The notes under the pieces: model-generated
Told to the model about the DNA's origin: nothing
Seen by the model: the letters and a program-made list of their open reading frames with translations, nothing else
Database searches by the model: none
Shown here: in pieces, positions 45,339 to 56,988 of the stretch
Position numbering within the stretch: position 1 is the first letter of the stretch
Layout of the letters: each line of letters opens with the position of its first letter
DNA from: Russula earlei
Taxonomy: Eukaryota > Basidiomycota > Agaricomycetes > Russulales > Russulaceae
Assembly (NCBI GenBank): GCA_025769875.1
Contig: JAGFNK010000154.1
Coordinates: forward strand, 44,026-108,025
Reading direction: 5' to 3'
DNA: 64,000 nt
Made by a program: the position numbers and the translations under genes

Positions 45339-46614
45339 TCACACTTGTGCAGGGTGAGCGGGCAAGTTGCGGTGGGCATTCTGGTCTCCATGCATGGAAA
45401 CATGGCGGCCAAGATCATGCTTCCGGGTGAAGCGATGATCGCATGTTTCACACGCGTATGGCCTCTCCTTGTCATGTACCTCGCGTATGTGTGTCTTGAG
45501 GTTATGCTTGCGATCGGAGGCTGGAAAGGAGAGTGAGAAGTTGATAAATTCTGATGAAATTTGCCTTACAGAACGAACAGATGGGGCAAGGGAATCGCTT
45601 GGGACGCGATTCGTCGGTCTGAGTTGCTGGCGTCACCTGGACGAGGAGATTTGCGGGAGGAATGGGGATAGCTGGTTGTTGCGGCGCTCCTGGCTCTTCG
45701 GCACCTCGATGTCGACTCATACTATCCTCCGGGTGAAGAAGCCTGAAAGGGTTCGGCTGTTCGCCGATGATAAGGGTGTGTGAGTTTCGTTGCTGATGAG
45801 GTTGACTCCCTGGCACAGGGTCAATAGAGAAACCATATAAATCGGAGGCCCCGTATCCTGACTGTTCCATAGTTGGCCGGATAGCGGGAGACGACGGCAG
45901 CGACCCAAAAGATGGAGGAAAATTGAAGAAAATGTCAATGTCTGAGTTGGACGTGTTATGAACCCCATGCATCGCTGGGGGTGCCGGTGCAATCTCTGAA
46001 GTCGTTGAGGGAGACGGCTCAAAGAAGTATGGGGCGGTGGCACCTTGGTGACTGGATGCGGTTGTGTTTAAAACCGCATGCATCACGGGGCGGGTTGCGG
46101 CGATGTCTGAAGACAAAGAATAATCAGATGAGGCCAACTCGTACGGATACAGGGTGGGGGCACCTTGGTGAGAGGAGTTAGCTGAGACGGCTGTGTTAAA
46201 AGCCCCATGCGCCAAGGGGTGGGTCGGGGCAAGATCTGCAGTTGAGTAATCCGACGAAGACAAACCATGGGAATACAGGGTGGTGGGGGTAGAGCTGGAC
46301 ATGCTATAGACCCCAGGGATCACAGGGCGAGTCGGGGAGCTGTCTGAAAGTCCCGAGTAATCCGATGTACCTTCATGACTGGAGTAGGTAGAGTAGATGG
46401 TGGATGGTGTGGGTATTACTGGAGCAGCAACTTGGAGGGTGGAGAGAAGGTTATCGAGCTGCTGGAAATGCCAATCGAAATCGACGTTGTGGAACTCTGT
46501 ATCGAACGAATCAGCGGAGGGCGCGTCCGCTTGCAAGGGTGGAGCAAAGAAGTCCGCAGGGTCGCTATGAGACCAGAAAACATCTTCTGATGTGGTCGAG
46601 GTGGCTTGCTGCAT
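45339..46614 (-). CDS. C2H2 zinc-finger protein with N-terminal Ser/Thr/Pro imperfect repeats
   Basis: A long first exon begins MQQATSTTSEDVFWSHSDPA and runs to FPCPICSF, then a strong GTAAGG donor leads over a short intron to a second exon ending TGA at 45339. Joined, finger 1 is CPICSFSSDRKHNLKTH-IREVH (C-X2-C-X12-H-X4-H) and finger 2 CETCDHRFTRKHDLGRH-VSMH (C-X2-C-X12-H-X3-H); the linker DKERPYA matches the usual TGEKPY type. This arrangement of two fingers near the C-terminus after a long disordered region is typical of agaricomycete C2H2 regulators. The N-terminal region holds about four imperfect repeats of ~40 residues built on (S/T)-L-Y...SSDYS...APTHP...HG.(F/L)N. DNA binding is inferred; the repeats may be an activation region. 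Confidence 0.85.
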
Positions 46615-47622
46615 GGTAGAGGATGTGGGGTCGAGCGACGACTGGGAGGGTATAAATCATCAGAAATGAGTTGCTGCGGATAATTGGCAACGTGCCCGTA
46701 GACGGCCATTCCCGTTCATAGAATCAAAGGTTCCTTGCTCGCAGCAACTAACGTTAAGACACCAATTCCAGGCCTTGCTACAAAGTACAGCAAAATCATC
46801 ACTTGAGAATCGTATCCACCGCTGCGGCGTAAACGCTCTGCATCTATCAGGAAGAGACAGCCCCTGTCCTTATCACACAGCGCGCATAACATCCATCTGG
46901 CCCTGGCCCGCATGCTCCGATTCGCGCGTCTCCGAGACCATCGTCGCTTCGCTGATCGCCAACTGGGCGATATCTCGATTCCCCGTATCATGGTGGGGTA
47001 AAAATCAGTCGCAGCTGAGAAACTAAGAATTTTGATCGTCCCCGCACCACCAGGGCCTCCTCGTCGTCGGCAACACAACACAAACTGCGTGGCGCCGGCG
47101 TGCGTCAAGGCAGCCGCCGTGGGGCATGCTTCCAACCAAGGGAACCGGGCTCAGACTCGCGGACACGGTCGACCGCAACTCTTCGGACGGCCCGAAAAAT
47201 GACGATGACGCGAAGTTGCACTGCAACGCGCAATCACGAAGCTCGTCGAGGCAAGGGTACGCAGGCGAGTCGAGACTGCTGCTGCGAAGAATCCGTGGGC
47301 AGAACCCAGGGACCCGTGGACCTGTGGGTGGACGGCCTCGTGTACGACCGCGAGACTGGCATGTTGTTGAAAGTTCTTGACGCCCGGCGGTTGGGTGGCC
47401 GTAACAAACGGAGGAAGTGTTCCTTGAGGTGGAAAGCAGTATTTTGGTATAAAATCTTTCCGTCGTACGATCTTGGAGGGGATGCGTTTCAATCAGAAAG
47501 GCATTGAGACCACTGAACGATCGCCGGCGTGGCGGTCATGTATGACATGGTAAACGAAAGGCGGATGGAGGCAATGGGTGTCAAGCGGACCACCTCTTAA
47601 CCCCCACATCCATATTCTCGCC
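46615..47622. other. 1.0 kb divergent intergenic region
   Basis: Separates the C2H2 gene (-) from the Old Yellow Enzyme gene (+). Frames on both strands (for example minus 46716-47135, plus 47100-47507) have no recognisable product. Confidence 0.4.
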
Positions 47623-49353
47623 ATGGGGCGCAACATCAACCAGCCCGTCCCTGGCGTGAAGGAGTTTTACCCACTCAATGAGCCCAGCATAGGCACCCCG
47701 CTATCTTCAGTACGTGTATGCTAGTGACTTCATGTGTGATGCGGTGCTTTGCTGTACTCACAACGCTCGCCCCTCCTCCGGCAGGACACCTTTCCCCGGA
47801 ACAACACTCTGCCAGCCCTATTCAAACCGCTGACCATTCGGGGGCTCACAATCCCGAATCGTATCTTCGTTGTCAGTGTTGCGCCATCAGCTGCCCCCCA
47901 CCCCCGCCGCCGAACAATGGGTTCACTTGTTCGTCTCTTCAGTCCCCGATGTGCCAGTACAGCTCGGACGATGGCCACGCGACGGACTGGCACCTAGTGC
48001 ACATCGGCGTGCGTATCATGACCTGGACATCTTTCAACCCTGTTTGACCGACGAACAGGGCTTTGCGACGCGTGGGGCCGGCGGCATCATCCTGGAAGCG
48101 ACAGCGGTCGTTCCTGAGGGCCGCATCTCACCCGAAGACGCGGGATTGTGGACGGACTCTCAGATCGCGCCGCTCAAGCGGATCGTCGACTTTGCGCATA
48201 CACAGGCGGCCAAAGTCGGTGTGCAGCTTGCACATGCGGGCCGCAAAGCATCGACACTCGCGACGTGGGTCCGGGCGAGCGCGGATCGCACCCACCGTGC
48301 GAACAGATCGATCGCGTTTGACAATGAGAACGGATGGCCGGACAATGGTATCTCTCTTTTTTTTTTTTTTTTTCTCGATTCCGACCCGCCTTTCTTCGAT
48401 TGTGACGGCATTGGGAGATTGATCCACCCTCTGATGCGTGTAGTTTACGGGCCTGCGAACGTGCCCTGGTCCAAGGGATACCCGACTCCCAAGGAAATGA
48501 CCGAAAGTGACCTGCAGCATGTCGAGAACGCATTTGTCGCGGCGACAGTACGCTCTGCGTTGGCCGGCTGTGAGCATCGTACCGTCCTTGGGTACCGGCT
48601 CATCCGGCACTGACAAGCGCTCGCAGTTGATTTCATAGAGATCCACGGGGCCCATGGTTACCTCCTACACTCCTTCCTCTCGCCACTCACAAACACTCGT
48701 AAGGACGCCTATGGAGGGCAGTCTTTCGAGAATCGCACGCGCTTCGTGCTCCGCGTTGTCAAGGCAGTCCGTGCGGCGTGGGGAGAGCGCCCGCTTTTTG
48801 TGCGGCTCAGCGCTACCGATTGGGCGGAGGGCCCCGAGAAGGACCCGGACGACGGGAGGTGGCTGCAGTGGGGCGTCGAGCAGACCATTCTGCTAGCGGG
48901 AGAGCTCAAGGACCTCGGTGTCGACCTGATCGATGTCAGCTCCGGGGGGAACTGGGCTGCCCAGAAGATTCCTGTCACGCGTGGGTATCAGGTGCGCCGA
49001 TTTCTTTTTCGCTGGTCCACTCAGTCCGCGACAAAAAAGGGTGCAACCAAGAGGCACGCCGGCGTTGCGCGTTCACACGCTTTTCTCTCTCTCTCTCTCT
49101 CCCGCAGGTTCCTTTCGCTGAGGCGGTCAAGAGAACCCACCCGGACATTGCCGTTGGCGCGGTGGGGATGATCACGACGCCGAGGCAGGCGAACGACGTG
49201 GTTGCGGAGGGCAAGGCAGACATCGTTTTGCTCGCGCGGGAGTTCCTGCGCGATCCTCACTTTGTCCTGCGTGCGGCGAGCGAACTCGGAGTCGCGGTAA
49301 AGCCGGCAGCACAGTACGAGCTGGCGTGGCCGTCGGTTCTGGCACGTTTGTAG
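47623..49353 (+). CDS. Old Yellow Enzyme-type NADH:flavin oxidoreductase (YqjM-like class)
   Basis: FMN-dependent ene-reductase / NADPH dehydrogenase with a TIM-barrel fold. Exons 47623-47709 and 47785-47871 are followed by [80 protein letters not shown]...[104 protein letters not shown] and the end [12 protein letters not shown]. The PMCQYS motif with its Cys, and [14 protein letters not shown], point to the YqjM-like (class III) group rather than classical yeast OYE. One intron holds a T17 run (48357-48373) and another a (CT)n tract before its acceptor (49084-49107). Likely cytosolic; the physiological substrate is unknown. All introns resolve in phase. Confidence 0.9.
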
Positions 49354-51336
49354 GTAGAAGCCTGAATGACCCTTCGCATTCTCCGATGGCAACGCGGGGT
49401 GGAAATCGATCACATCGTTGATCTCAAAGCGTCGAGCCGGCCTCTTGTACGTGTCGTTCGTGTCACGAGACAAGCGAGAGCATCGTGGCAGTTCGGTGTT
49501 GATTGCCATGCTGAGCGACTAAACAGCGTGTGAGAGTGCTTTCTCGGTGATTTTGGGGGGGCATGATTCCGAGGTCCGATATTCAGGAGTTGAGAGTGGT
49601 AGATCGAACGGGTGTTGCGCTTCTCCACTGCATCTGCCCCTCAACGTTATTGTAAATTACGGGGCCTCGGATCAGGATCCCACGACTCTGATCGGGTGAT
49701 CTCGATTGACGGGACTGCCCGAGTCGTATACATCAGCATTGCGTAGATATTTAGATCGTACCTCGCTTGCCCCCACACGAGGTAAATAAAGAAATCATAA
49801 ATCATAGGAGATGTGCTTATGTAACGTGCCGGGAGGGCGCAAGGACAGGAGGACTGAGGATTGCTTGCACACACAGACCCAGGAGAGAATCGTGCTCCAT
49901 CCTTCTTGACTCACAAAGGGCCTTACTTTGGTCGTCGCACTCACCATGCAAAGGACGGGGGTTTACCTCCAGCAGGGCAACTGGGTGCCGCATTCTAGTC
50001 ATCCCACCCGTCAACTTAGATGTTGACCATGTGGCGAACCGGATCGGGGGGCGCTGTGTTCGTGTGAGAGGATTGGACTCGGAGGGCAGAGGGAACAGAA
50101 GGAGGCTGAGAGCAAGCGTGACCCAACGAGGACTTTCGAACGAAGTCTTGAGGCAGTCAGAGGAGAGGCACGAAACGGTGTTATCCTAGACAGTGAACAG
50201 GGCGTGCATGAGGGAAGGACTGGGAGAAAAAATTATCAAAAGGGACACGAGACCGGCGGGCACGGTCAAGATGAGATGAAAGGGAAGCTGATGCGATGAA
50301 AGAGCAACCGAGGGATCGACGATGCGAGGCGTCGAGGTGGTTAGCCCTCACAGTCCACCGCTGACCGTGAGCGAGGGTCGAGGATTGTGGAGGAGGCAGG
50401 ACGGATGGGTGGGGAGTCGAGAGGGATCGAGATGGTGATCCCGAGTCCTGTGACGATGAGGGGTGCACGTAAAGTATGCGAGCCCGCTGGCCGGGAAACT
50501 CACGTGACTTGCCCCCTTGCATGAGCGCACTGCGCCGCGTTCCCTTCGCCTTCATCCCTCGTCTCCCTCCGTCCAATTGTTGTCATTCCTTTCTTTCTCT
50601 TTTCCTCTCGCGTTGCCCTCTCGACGACGTCATCCCCTCGTGCTCCCCACTCCATGTCAGCGGACAGCGGCAACGGCTCAGTTCGATCGCCTTCGACGTC
50701 ACTCGCCTCGCCGCTCGACGCCACCCTCGTCGGTCTTCGAGTCGGAGCTCGGCTCCGGATCCACGCATCGACCCACGGCACGACATCACCCTCGTCCAAC
50801 CGCGCCTCGCGTCACGTCGCCTTCACCCATCCCCTGCGCCACTAGTCTCCTCCACCTGCGTCTTTTCTTCGTCATTATGCTCTCGCCTGTCGTCGACTCC
50901 CTTTCATCCCAGTTCTCGCTCCTCTGCAATGGTCGATGAAACATCGTCCTCGCCCCCGCCACACGTCTACGCGCAGACACCAATGACGCGTTCGCTTCGT
51001 CATCGTCGCCTTGACCGAGGGCTCGCTGCCCATAGCGTCTCGCCCCTGCGTCATCGCCGCGCCGCGCCGCGCTCGCGGACTCACACTCGGAGGAGTAGAA
51101 CTTTAGTGTAGAATGTCTTCCCGTTCGTCTTAGCTACAGTACTTAAGGTCCAGTAGCTACCATCTCGAATGGAACAAGTTTTAGCCTCGCGTCTTGAATA
51201 CAGCTTTGCTCTCTGTCCCTCTCTGCTCATACCTGCCCACAGATGGTAGCAACATGAACCCTACGTGCCCGTGGTGGTACGCTACAATAGTATTGCTAGT
51301 GAATGGCGACTTGGCCCCATTGCATCCGTCCCACCC
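49354..51336. other. 2.0 kb with no supportable gene
   Basis: Contains several GC-rich open frames on both strands (for example 50476-51111 +, 50181-50576 -) made of Ser/Arg/Pro/His-rich sequence with no conserved motif. C/T-rich plus strand around 50540-50660. Probably untranslated or regulatory. Confidence 0.4.
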
Positions 51337-51738
51337 TCAGTCAAGATCGAATTTGGGTCTGGCTTTGGGTGGTATCGGTTTGGGCGGTTCAAAGCCCGGT
51401 TCAAAATATGGCAACATCAGCTTCCTCTCCCAGGCAAATTTGTCCATGCCAGGCGCACTGCTTCTGGACGCCCCATCCATCCGACCCAGCTGATCGTACC
51501 ATTTCGCCTCACTAGTCGGAATCGTCAACGCCCTCGGCTTCTCCTTCCGCAGCATTTTCAATCGGTACGTCATCGGGGGTCCCGATAGCTTTGGCAACCC
51601 CTCTCCGTCTCTGCACAGTAAAAGTTGAAAGTCAACCTGAGGGATGCAACAGAGCTCGTGGGCGTACTGATTAAGCGCGAACGACGGAGTGGCACCAATG
51701 GCGAGGCAGAAGGTGGAAAGAAAAAAGGATATGCGCAT
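51337..51738 (-). CDS. Small secreted protein, unrecognised
   Basis: 133 residues starting MRISFFLSTFCLAIGATPSF-A, a classic signal peptide with a likely cleavage after SFA. The mature part begins LNQYAHELCCIPQ and is Lys/Arg/Pro-rich, with aromatic segments (AKWYDQLGRMDGASRSSAPG, MDKFAWERKLMLPYFEPGFE) and a Pro/Lys end (PKARPKFDLD). Three or four cysteines, all near the N-terminus. No family is recognised. The ATG at 51738 is chosen because it places the hydrophobic core at the N-terminus; an upstream in-frame ATG at 51858 would add 40 residues and hide it. It resembles lineage-specific small secreted proteins of wood- or litter-associated fungi, without further functional clue. Confidence 0.6.
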   Translation of the reverse strand: MRISFFLSTFCLAIGATPSFALNQYAHELCCIPQVDFQLLLCRDGEGLPKLSGPPMTYRLKMLRKEKPRALTIPTSEAKWYDQLGRMDGASRSSAPGMDKFAWERKLMLPYFEPGFEPPKPIPPKARPKFDLD

Positions 51739-53254
51739 CGATGAAAATCGTGAAACTCGTCGCGGCGTGAACGACTGAAAATGTAGAAAGATTGTCGGTA
51801 ACCAGTACTGACGAGTATGATGGGAGCCCGGCTGGGGAGAATTGGAACCTGCAGGCATGGGCTTTTTGAACTCTCCTCGGTCCGATGGCGATAGGTTCCC
51901 ATCAGCGATCAGTCGGATGATATATGCTAATTTGCATCATGATTGCTGCGTTGGTAGTGTCGGAAGATCAGGCCTGCCACAGGTGTGTACTATTGTTGAC
52001 CCACAAAGCAGACAGCTTACAATGACGACTATATCTCGTCTGCCGACATCCCAAAGTCCTCATCACATCCCATATCCTCTGTCACACTTATCTCGCTATC
52101 GTCTTTCTTTCTTGGGTCAGGCCAGCCTTCACAAACTTACCCCGGACATCCTACGACGGCCTTCTCTCCAAACGGCGCGCCTGGTCCTCAACAGCGGCAT
52201 GTAAACCGTCGGACCCTCGGGAGCACCCTGACTTGGGCATATCAGAGAGATCATATCAGGGCGTGGTGTGCATTGACTTTCTGCGCGAGTGGTCCGAGGA
52301 TGCCTTTCACTTCATCCAGCGTCGTCTTGTCCTTTTCCAGTCCTGATGTCTTCGCCCCGACCAGGTGACGCGAATGAACCGTACCCTTCTGCTGGTTTTC
52401 TTTGATCTCCGTTTTCGTTCGTTGAGATGGCTCGCGTTGCAAAATGGTGGGAAAGTTGTGTTGAAGGCCAATGGCACGACGGACAGGAATGGATAAGTCC
52501 AGTCCACTAAAACTCAACTCAGTGGTCAATAAAGGTGAAATATATTGACCATGAATTGACTCAGCTCAGATTACAAATTATTTTAAAACAATTGATTGAT
52601 TTGTTGCCCTCTCCTCATGCATTGCATTATTGTAAATATGTCAACCCAAACAATTAGAACTTAGTCGAATGCTTAAGAGAGGGCAGCTTCAGTTCCCAAG
52701 TTATGTAACCTAAGATGCAACATGAGTCACCCTGAATCACCAGGGGGATCATATACACTTAATTTGCCTGATCAATTTAGCCTTAGCAGACTTGGATAAA
52801 CTTAACACCATGGTGTATGTTAATACATGGATTTATATTGAATAAATTGAGACATCCACAAATATGACACCAAATTTTAAATAGGAACAGTCTACTCATT
52901 ACATGGCGATAATCAGCCGATGGGGATCAATTGCCTTAATGACAGAGACTGACTACACAGACTAAACTCAATGTGAAGATCTGGGCTTTACATTTCGTTA
53001 CAATTTTACTTGAGCCAAGTAACAACATAGTTAGCCATTATTTTCATGCTTATAATTCAATCTTGTTTGTATTTTTCCACTAAGAACCAAGTCTGTGTTG
53101 AAGGCAACTGGCTGTGGATGTCTGATGCCCTTGTCACAAATAACTCAAAAGGAATTGGTTGTGCAACCTGTTCATATGAATCCAAACTACAACAAGAAAG
53201 TCTAAGCCCAGATACTTAGGCAAATGTGAGCCTTAGAAGATGGAATACAATCAT
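51739..53254. other. Transition from GC-rich to AT-rich DNA
   Basis: Up to about 52500 the DNA resembles the left arm; from about 52530 to 53250 it is clearly AT-rich with runs such as ATTATTTTAAAACAATTG and no coding signal. A 92-codon minus frame (52251-52529, containing SGLDLSIPVRRAIG and LEKDKTTLDEVKGILGPLAQ) may be a small gene but is not recognised. The AT-rich part is likely decayed transposon or pseudogene flank. Confidence 0.4.
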
Positions 53255-54103
53255 CTAATATACCCCCTGAGTTGAGCTAGCTACGACAGAGAAAAGATAC
53301 ATTCTGAGTATGCAGGACACTGTGTGACAATGTACTGAAAACTTACTCTGGACAGCCTTGCGAGCGAGCCAAAAAGCTACACCTGGAAGATGAAGGTCCA
53401 GAAGGTGGAAATAGTCCTCTATGCATTTTGTTGGACATTTCATGTTCCTTTGCTGCATTGCTATCTTCAGCCTTGCATTGCAGCTGCTCCTTGTTGGATC
53501 ATGACTAAGGAAACTCTCGTATCGGCTGCTGCCATCATTGATCCAAGGGTTGGATTTCAGTCTCCCTATGAGTGTCAAGACCCATTCAGAAGAACTAAGT
53601 TTCTTGTGAGCTTCCAGGGTCTTCTCATTGGGCCCCTTCTCCTCTTGAAGTTCGCATGGCCCTGGATCTATGTTAGAACCATGATAAAAATCTTGAAAAA
53701 CAGTGCGCAACCCTTCAATGATCTTGATGCATGGTAATGTTTTGATTGTGTTTTTGATAAAAGTTGGGCCGAACACTCTTGAGTCTAGGAATGATAGCTT
53801 TCCCTTACCGCCCTGGGCAATGTGATTACAACCCGTGTATCTGTATCCATCAAATACATCTTGCATATCTTGTGAAATGACCTCAAAGTTAGGATGTCAG
53901 TATTTCATGACCATATAAAGGAGGACCCAATAGAATGACTCCAGGTCATTGGGAAGTCCATGGGATTGAGTGGCAGGGTGTAGTAAAAGTCCTGTTGATA
54001 TGAACTACCAGGTACCCTGAACATGAAGTAATTCAATTTGCTGCACATAGGGGATAAACAGATCATACCATTCTGGATTGTTGCCTCGGCAAATCCACAT
54101 CCA

Positions 54104-54116
54104 CCTTCTTGGATAA
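54104..54116 (+). repeat. Left target-site duplication of the LINE
   Basis: CCTTCTTGGATAA, identical to 58429-58441. On the minus strand it encodes part of LSKK of the kinase; removing the intervening element rejoins the kinase reading frame. Confidence 0.92.
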
Positions 54117-54157
54117 AGGCCCCCATGGGGCAGGGGTATGGATGCTGCGGTGGGCGA

Positions 54158-54196
54158 TGGCCAGGGGTGGTTCCCAAGGGCTGTTGGTTCAAAACC
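54158..54196 (+). promoter_or_regulatory. Possible RNA polymerase III A/B boxes in the LINE leader
   Basis: TGGCCAGGGGTGG (54158-54170) resembles an A box, and GGTTCAAAACC (54186-54196) matches the B-box consensus GGTTCRANNCC. Their spacing (28 nt) is a little short for a tRNA gene, and no cloverleaf is evident. Confidence 0.4.
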
Positions 54197-54696
54197 CGGT
54201 CCTCCCCATCCCTAACAAGGTCCTTACAGGGCCTGGCCAGGAATGGTCTGCCAAGATCGGCTAGAGATAAGGGTTATGTAAGACCAGGAACCGGAAATAA
54301 AAACCAGCCGACCCACTTGCACCGGGACACCGGTCAGAAGACATGGGACAGGCCACCTGGCACCCTTGGACTGAGGTCCAGGGGTGGTTAGTCTAGTGGA
54401 CTCAGGGGCAGACCGCTCCTGTCAATCTAGGCAAGACAAGGACCTAGGACACCTTGGGGATCCAGGCCCACGGGCATAATGAACCAGATGCCTGGGGACA
54501 GGAACGGCACCTACTGCCTGGACCGTGGCAGGATGGGGTAGTCCCCCTACCCTGGCCGGAGAGACCTAACTCCCTTGTCGGTCCCACATTGAGTAATACA
54601 GGTCTGGGGCTTAAGTTGAATCCTGCCACATGTCTAGTGCATGGCGGGCACTCGCAAGAGGGCCCTTGGGTTAGGAATACATGTTCCCGGCGCAGT

Positions 54697-54779
54697 GGAA
54701 CACTGATGACTGAACACTGATGACTGAACACTGATGACCCTAGCCTGGCATTAAGACAGCATTAAGACAGCATTAAGAC
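54697..54779 (+). repeat. Two triplicated tandem repeats just before the RT start codon
   Basis: A 14-bp unit (TGAACACTGATGAC) occurs three times at 54697-54738, and an 11-bp unit (AGCATTAAGAC) three times at 54747-54779, ending one base before the ATG at 54781. Confidence 0.85.
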
Positions 54780-56988
54780 CATGCAATGGGTAGTGTATTT
54801 TTCTGGACACCACCCAAGTGCTTGGAAAGAGGCCCTTGTTTGTGTCATACCCAAACCAAACAGAGCCGATTACACACTGGCAAAGAACTTCCGGCCAATT
54901 GCGCTACTAGAGTGCTTAGGTAAGCTCCTGGAAAAGATAGTGGCAAAGACCATCTACCAGGACATGGCTAAACATGATCTCGTCCCCACGACCCAATTTG
55001 GAGGAAGAAATGCGTCATCAACAATTGACGCAGGGCTCACTCTTCTTCACGACATACAAGCCACACACCAAACCGGACTCAAATGCGGCCTCTTACTTTT
55101 CGACATCCAAGGCTTTTTTGATAACATCAACCACCGAAGACTAACCCAAGTAGTTGAAAACCTAGGCTTTGCCCCAGAGTTAGTACGTTGGTGTCACTCC
55201 TTCCTAACCGACAGGAAAGTTCGCCTGAAATTTAATGGGCGAAACTCGGACCCCTTCAACTTGGAGGCGGGCACGCCACAAGGCTCCCCCGCCTCACCAG
55301 TACTTTCCATTCTATACACCTCCCCCATGCTAATCAAGGCAAAAGCCTGGAATCAAGCCGCTCTAGCCATGTATATTGACGACGGGGCCATCTTCGCATG
55401 TGGATGTGACTGGACATCAGTGGAATCAGCACTCAGGATGGGCTACTCTGAGTGTGCTAACTGGCTAACTAAGGCTGGACTTAGTGTCGAACCAGATAAA
55501 ACAGAGGTTCTCTTCTTCAGGAAACCGAATGAGAGGGCGGTCCCACCTAACTACATACACCTTCCCCTTCCCTTGCTCAGAACGTACTACCGAGTTCAGG
55601 CAACTGACACAATCAGGTATCTAGGTTTTTTCTTCGATTCGCACCTCAACTGGATATGACACGTTGAGTGCATGTGCAACAGAGCGAGAGCCTCGTTAAA
55701 GGCACTCCAATTGCTAGGCAACTCCGTCAGAGGCCTTGAACAGGTGAAATGGAGACAGGTATATCTCGCCATCTGCCTCCCCATGCTAACCTATGGCCAC
55801 CAGCTCTGGTTCACAGGCAAACAGATAGGGCTGGTCAAGAAACTACAATTAGTCCAAAACGACGCGGTCAGGATTATAGCCGGGGCTTTCCGCACAACCC
55901 TGAGGGAACCCCTACACCAACTACTGACCATCCTCCCTATGAGAATACACCTTAACAAACTAACTAACAATGCAGCCATTAGACTCCATCACACGACAAA
56001 CAACAGCCAACTACGAAGAAGACTCGGAGGCAACTGGCTCAACCAACCAGGCCGAGGCATGCCCCTACTGACACCAAACAGCCACAGAGCAAAGACCACC
56101 CTGAGGGCACTAGCAAACAGAATGACAGTGAACAGCCCACGCATAGAGGACTTTCCCAATATCCCACCTGGCGCCCCAGACTGGGACGGACATGTTAGAG
56201 TAGGAGAGGTAACGGATCAGCACCGAGCAGAAGCAAACAGCATATACTGCAGTGGAGTCAAAACCAACAAAAACCGAACTGACAACAAGCAAATCAGCGC
56301 AACAGCGGCCATACTTTATAAGAACGAGAAGACACAGGGACACAAAGAACAAGTAATTGGAATGACAGTGACGGATGAAGGCACACACCTCCACTCACTA
56401 GCGATCGGACTAGAAGTCCTAGCTGACTATCTTGATGCGCAGACATTGGACACTCCCACGTCTGCCCACATCTACCTACCAACACGAGCGGCCTCAGAAC
56501 TGGCCACCAATTACAAGCCCCACAATGAACAAGCAACAGCCCTACATCATCTGAATCGAATAGGTGAGATCATCAACACCTATCCCAAAACGAACATAAT
56601 ACTGCTCTGGATACCTAGGAACAGCAAACCGACAGGGTACAGAAAGGCTAAACAACTAGCCATGGAAGCCGCACGCACAGCCCACACCGAAGATATCACT
56701 GAACCTTTAGCCCTAGACGAACAAAAAAGAAGACACGAAAGGGAAGCAATAGCAGAATGGGGAAGGATCTGGCACGAGTTGCCCCGAACCTCTCTTGCAT
56801 ACTGCACAGCACTCTCCAAACCGCCGAACGGGAAGCCCCACCCCACAGCAGTCGCCCAGAAAAAACCAAGGCAGACCGACATAGGAAACTGCAACAACGA
56901 ACACAACAGAAACAACAATACAGAACAAAAAGATAAGCTCTCGAGATTATACACGTCCACCTTCTACCAAATCATCACAGGTCACGCA

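Noticed and set aside
50476..51111. 211-codon plus-strand frame
   Set aside because: Ser/Arg/Pro low complexity over a C/T-rich stretch; no family.
51600..51640. Possible intron (GTTGAC...TGCAG) in the small secreted protein
   Set aside because: Only about 26 nt long, below the size of any other intron here, and the frame is open without it.
54697..54738. Box C/D-like snoRNA motifs (TGATGA next to CTGA)
   Set aside because: They arise from the 14-bp tandem repeat in the LINE leader; C and D boxes are adjacent with no guide spacing and no terminal stem.
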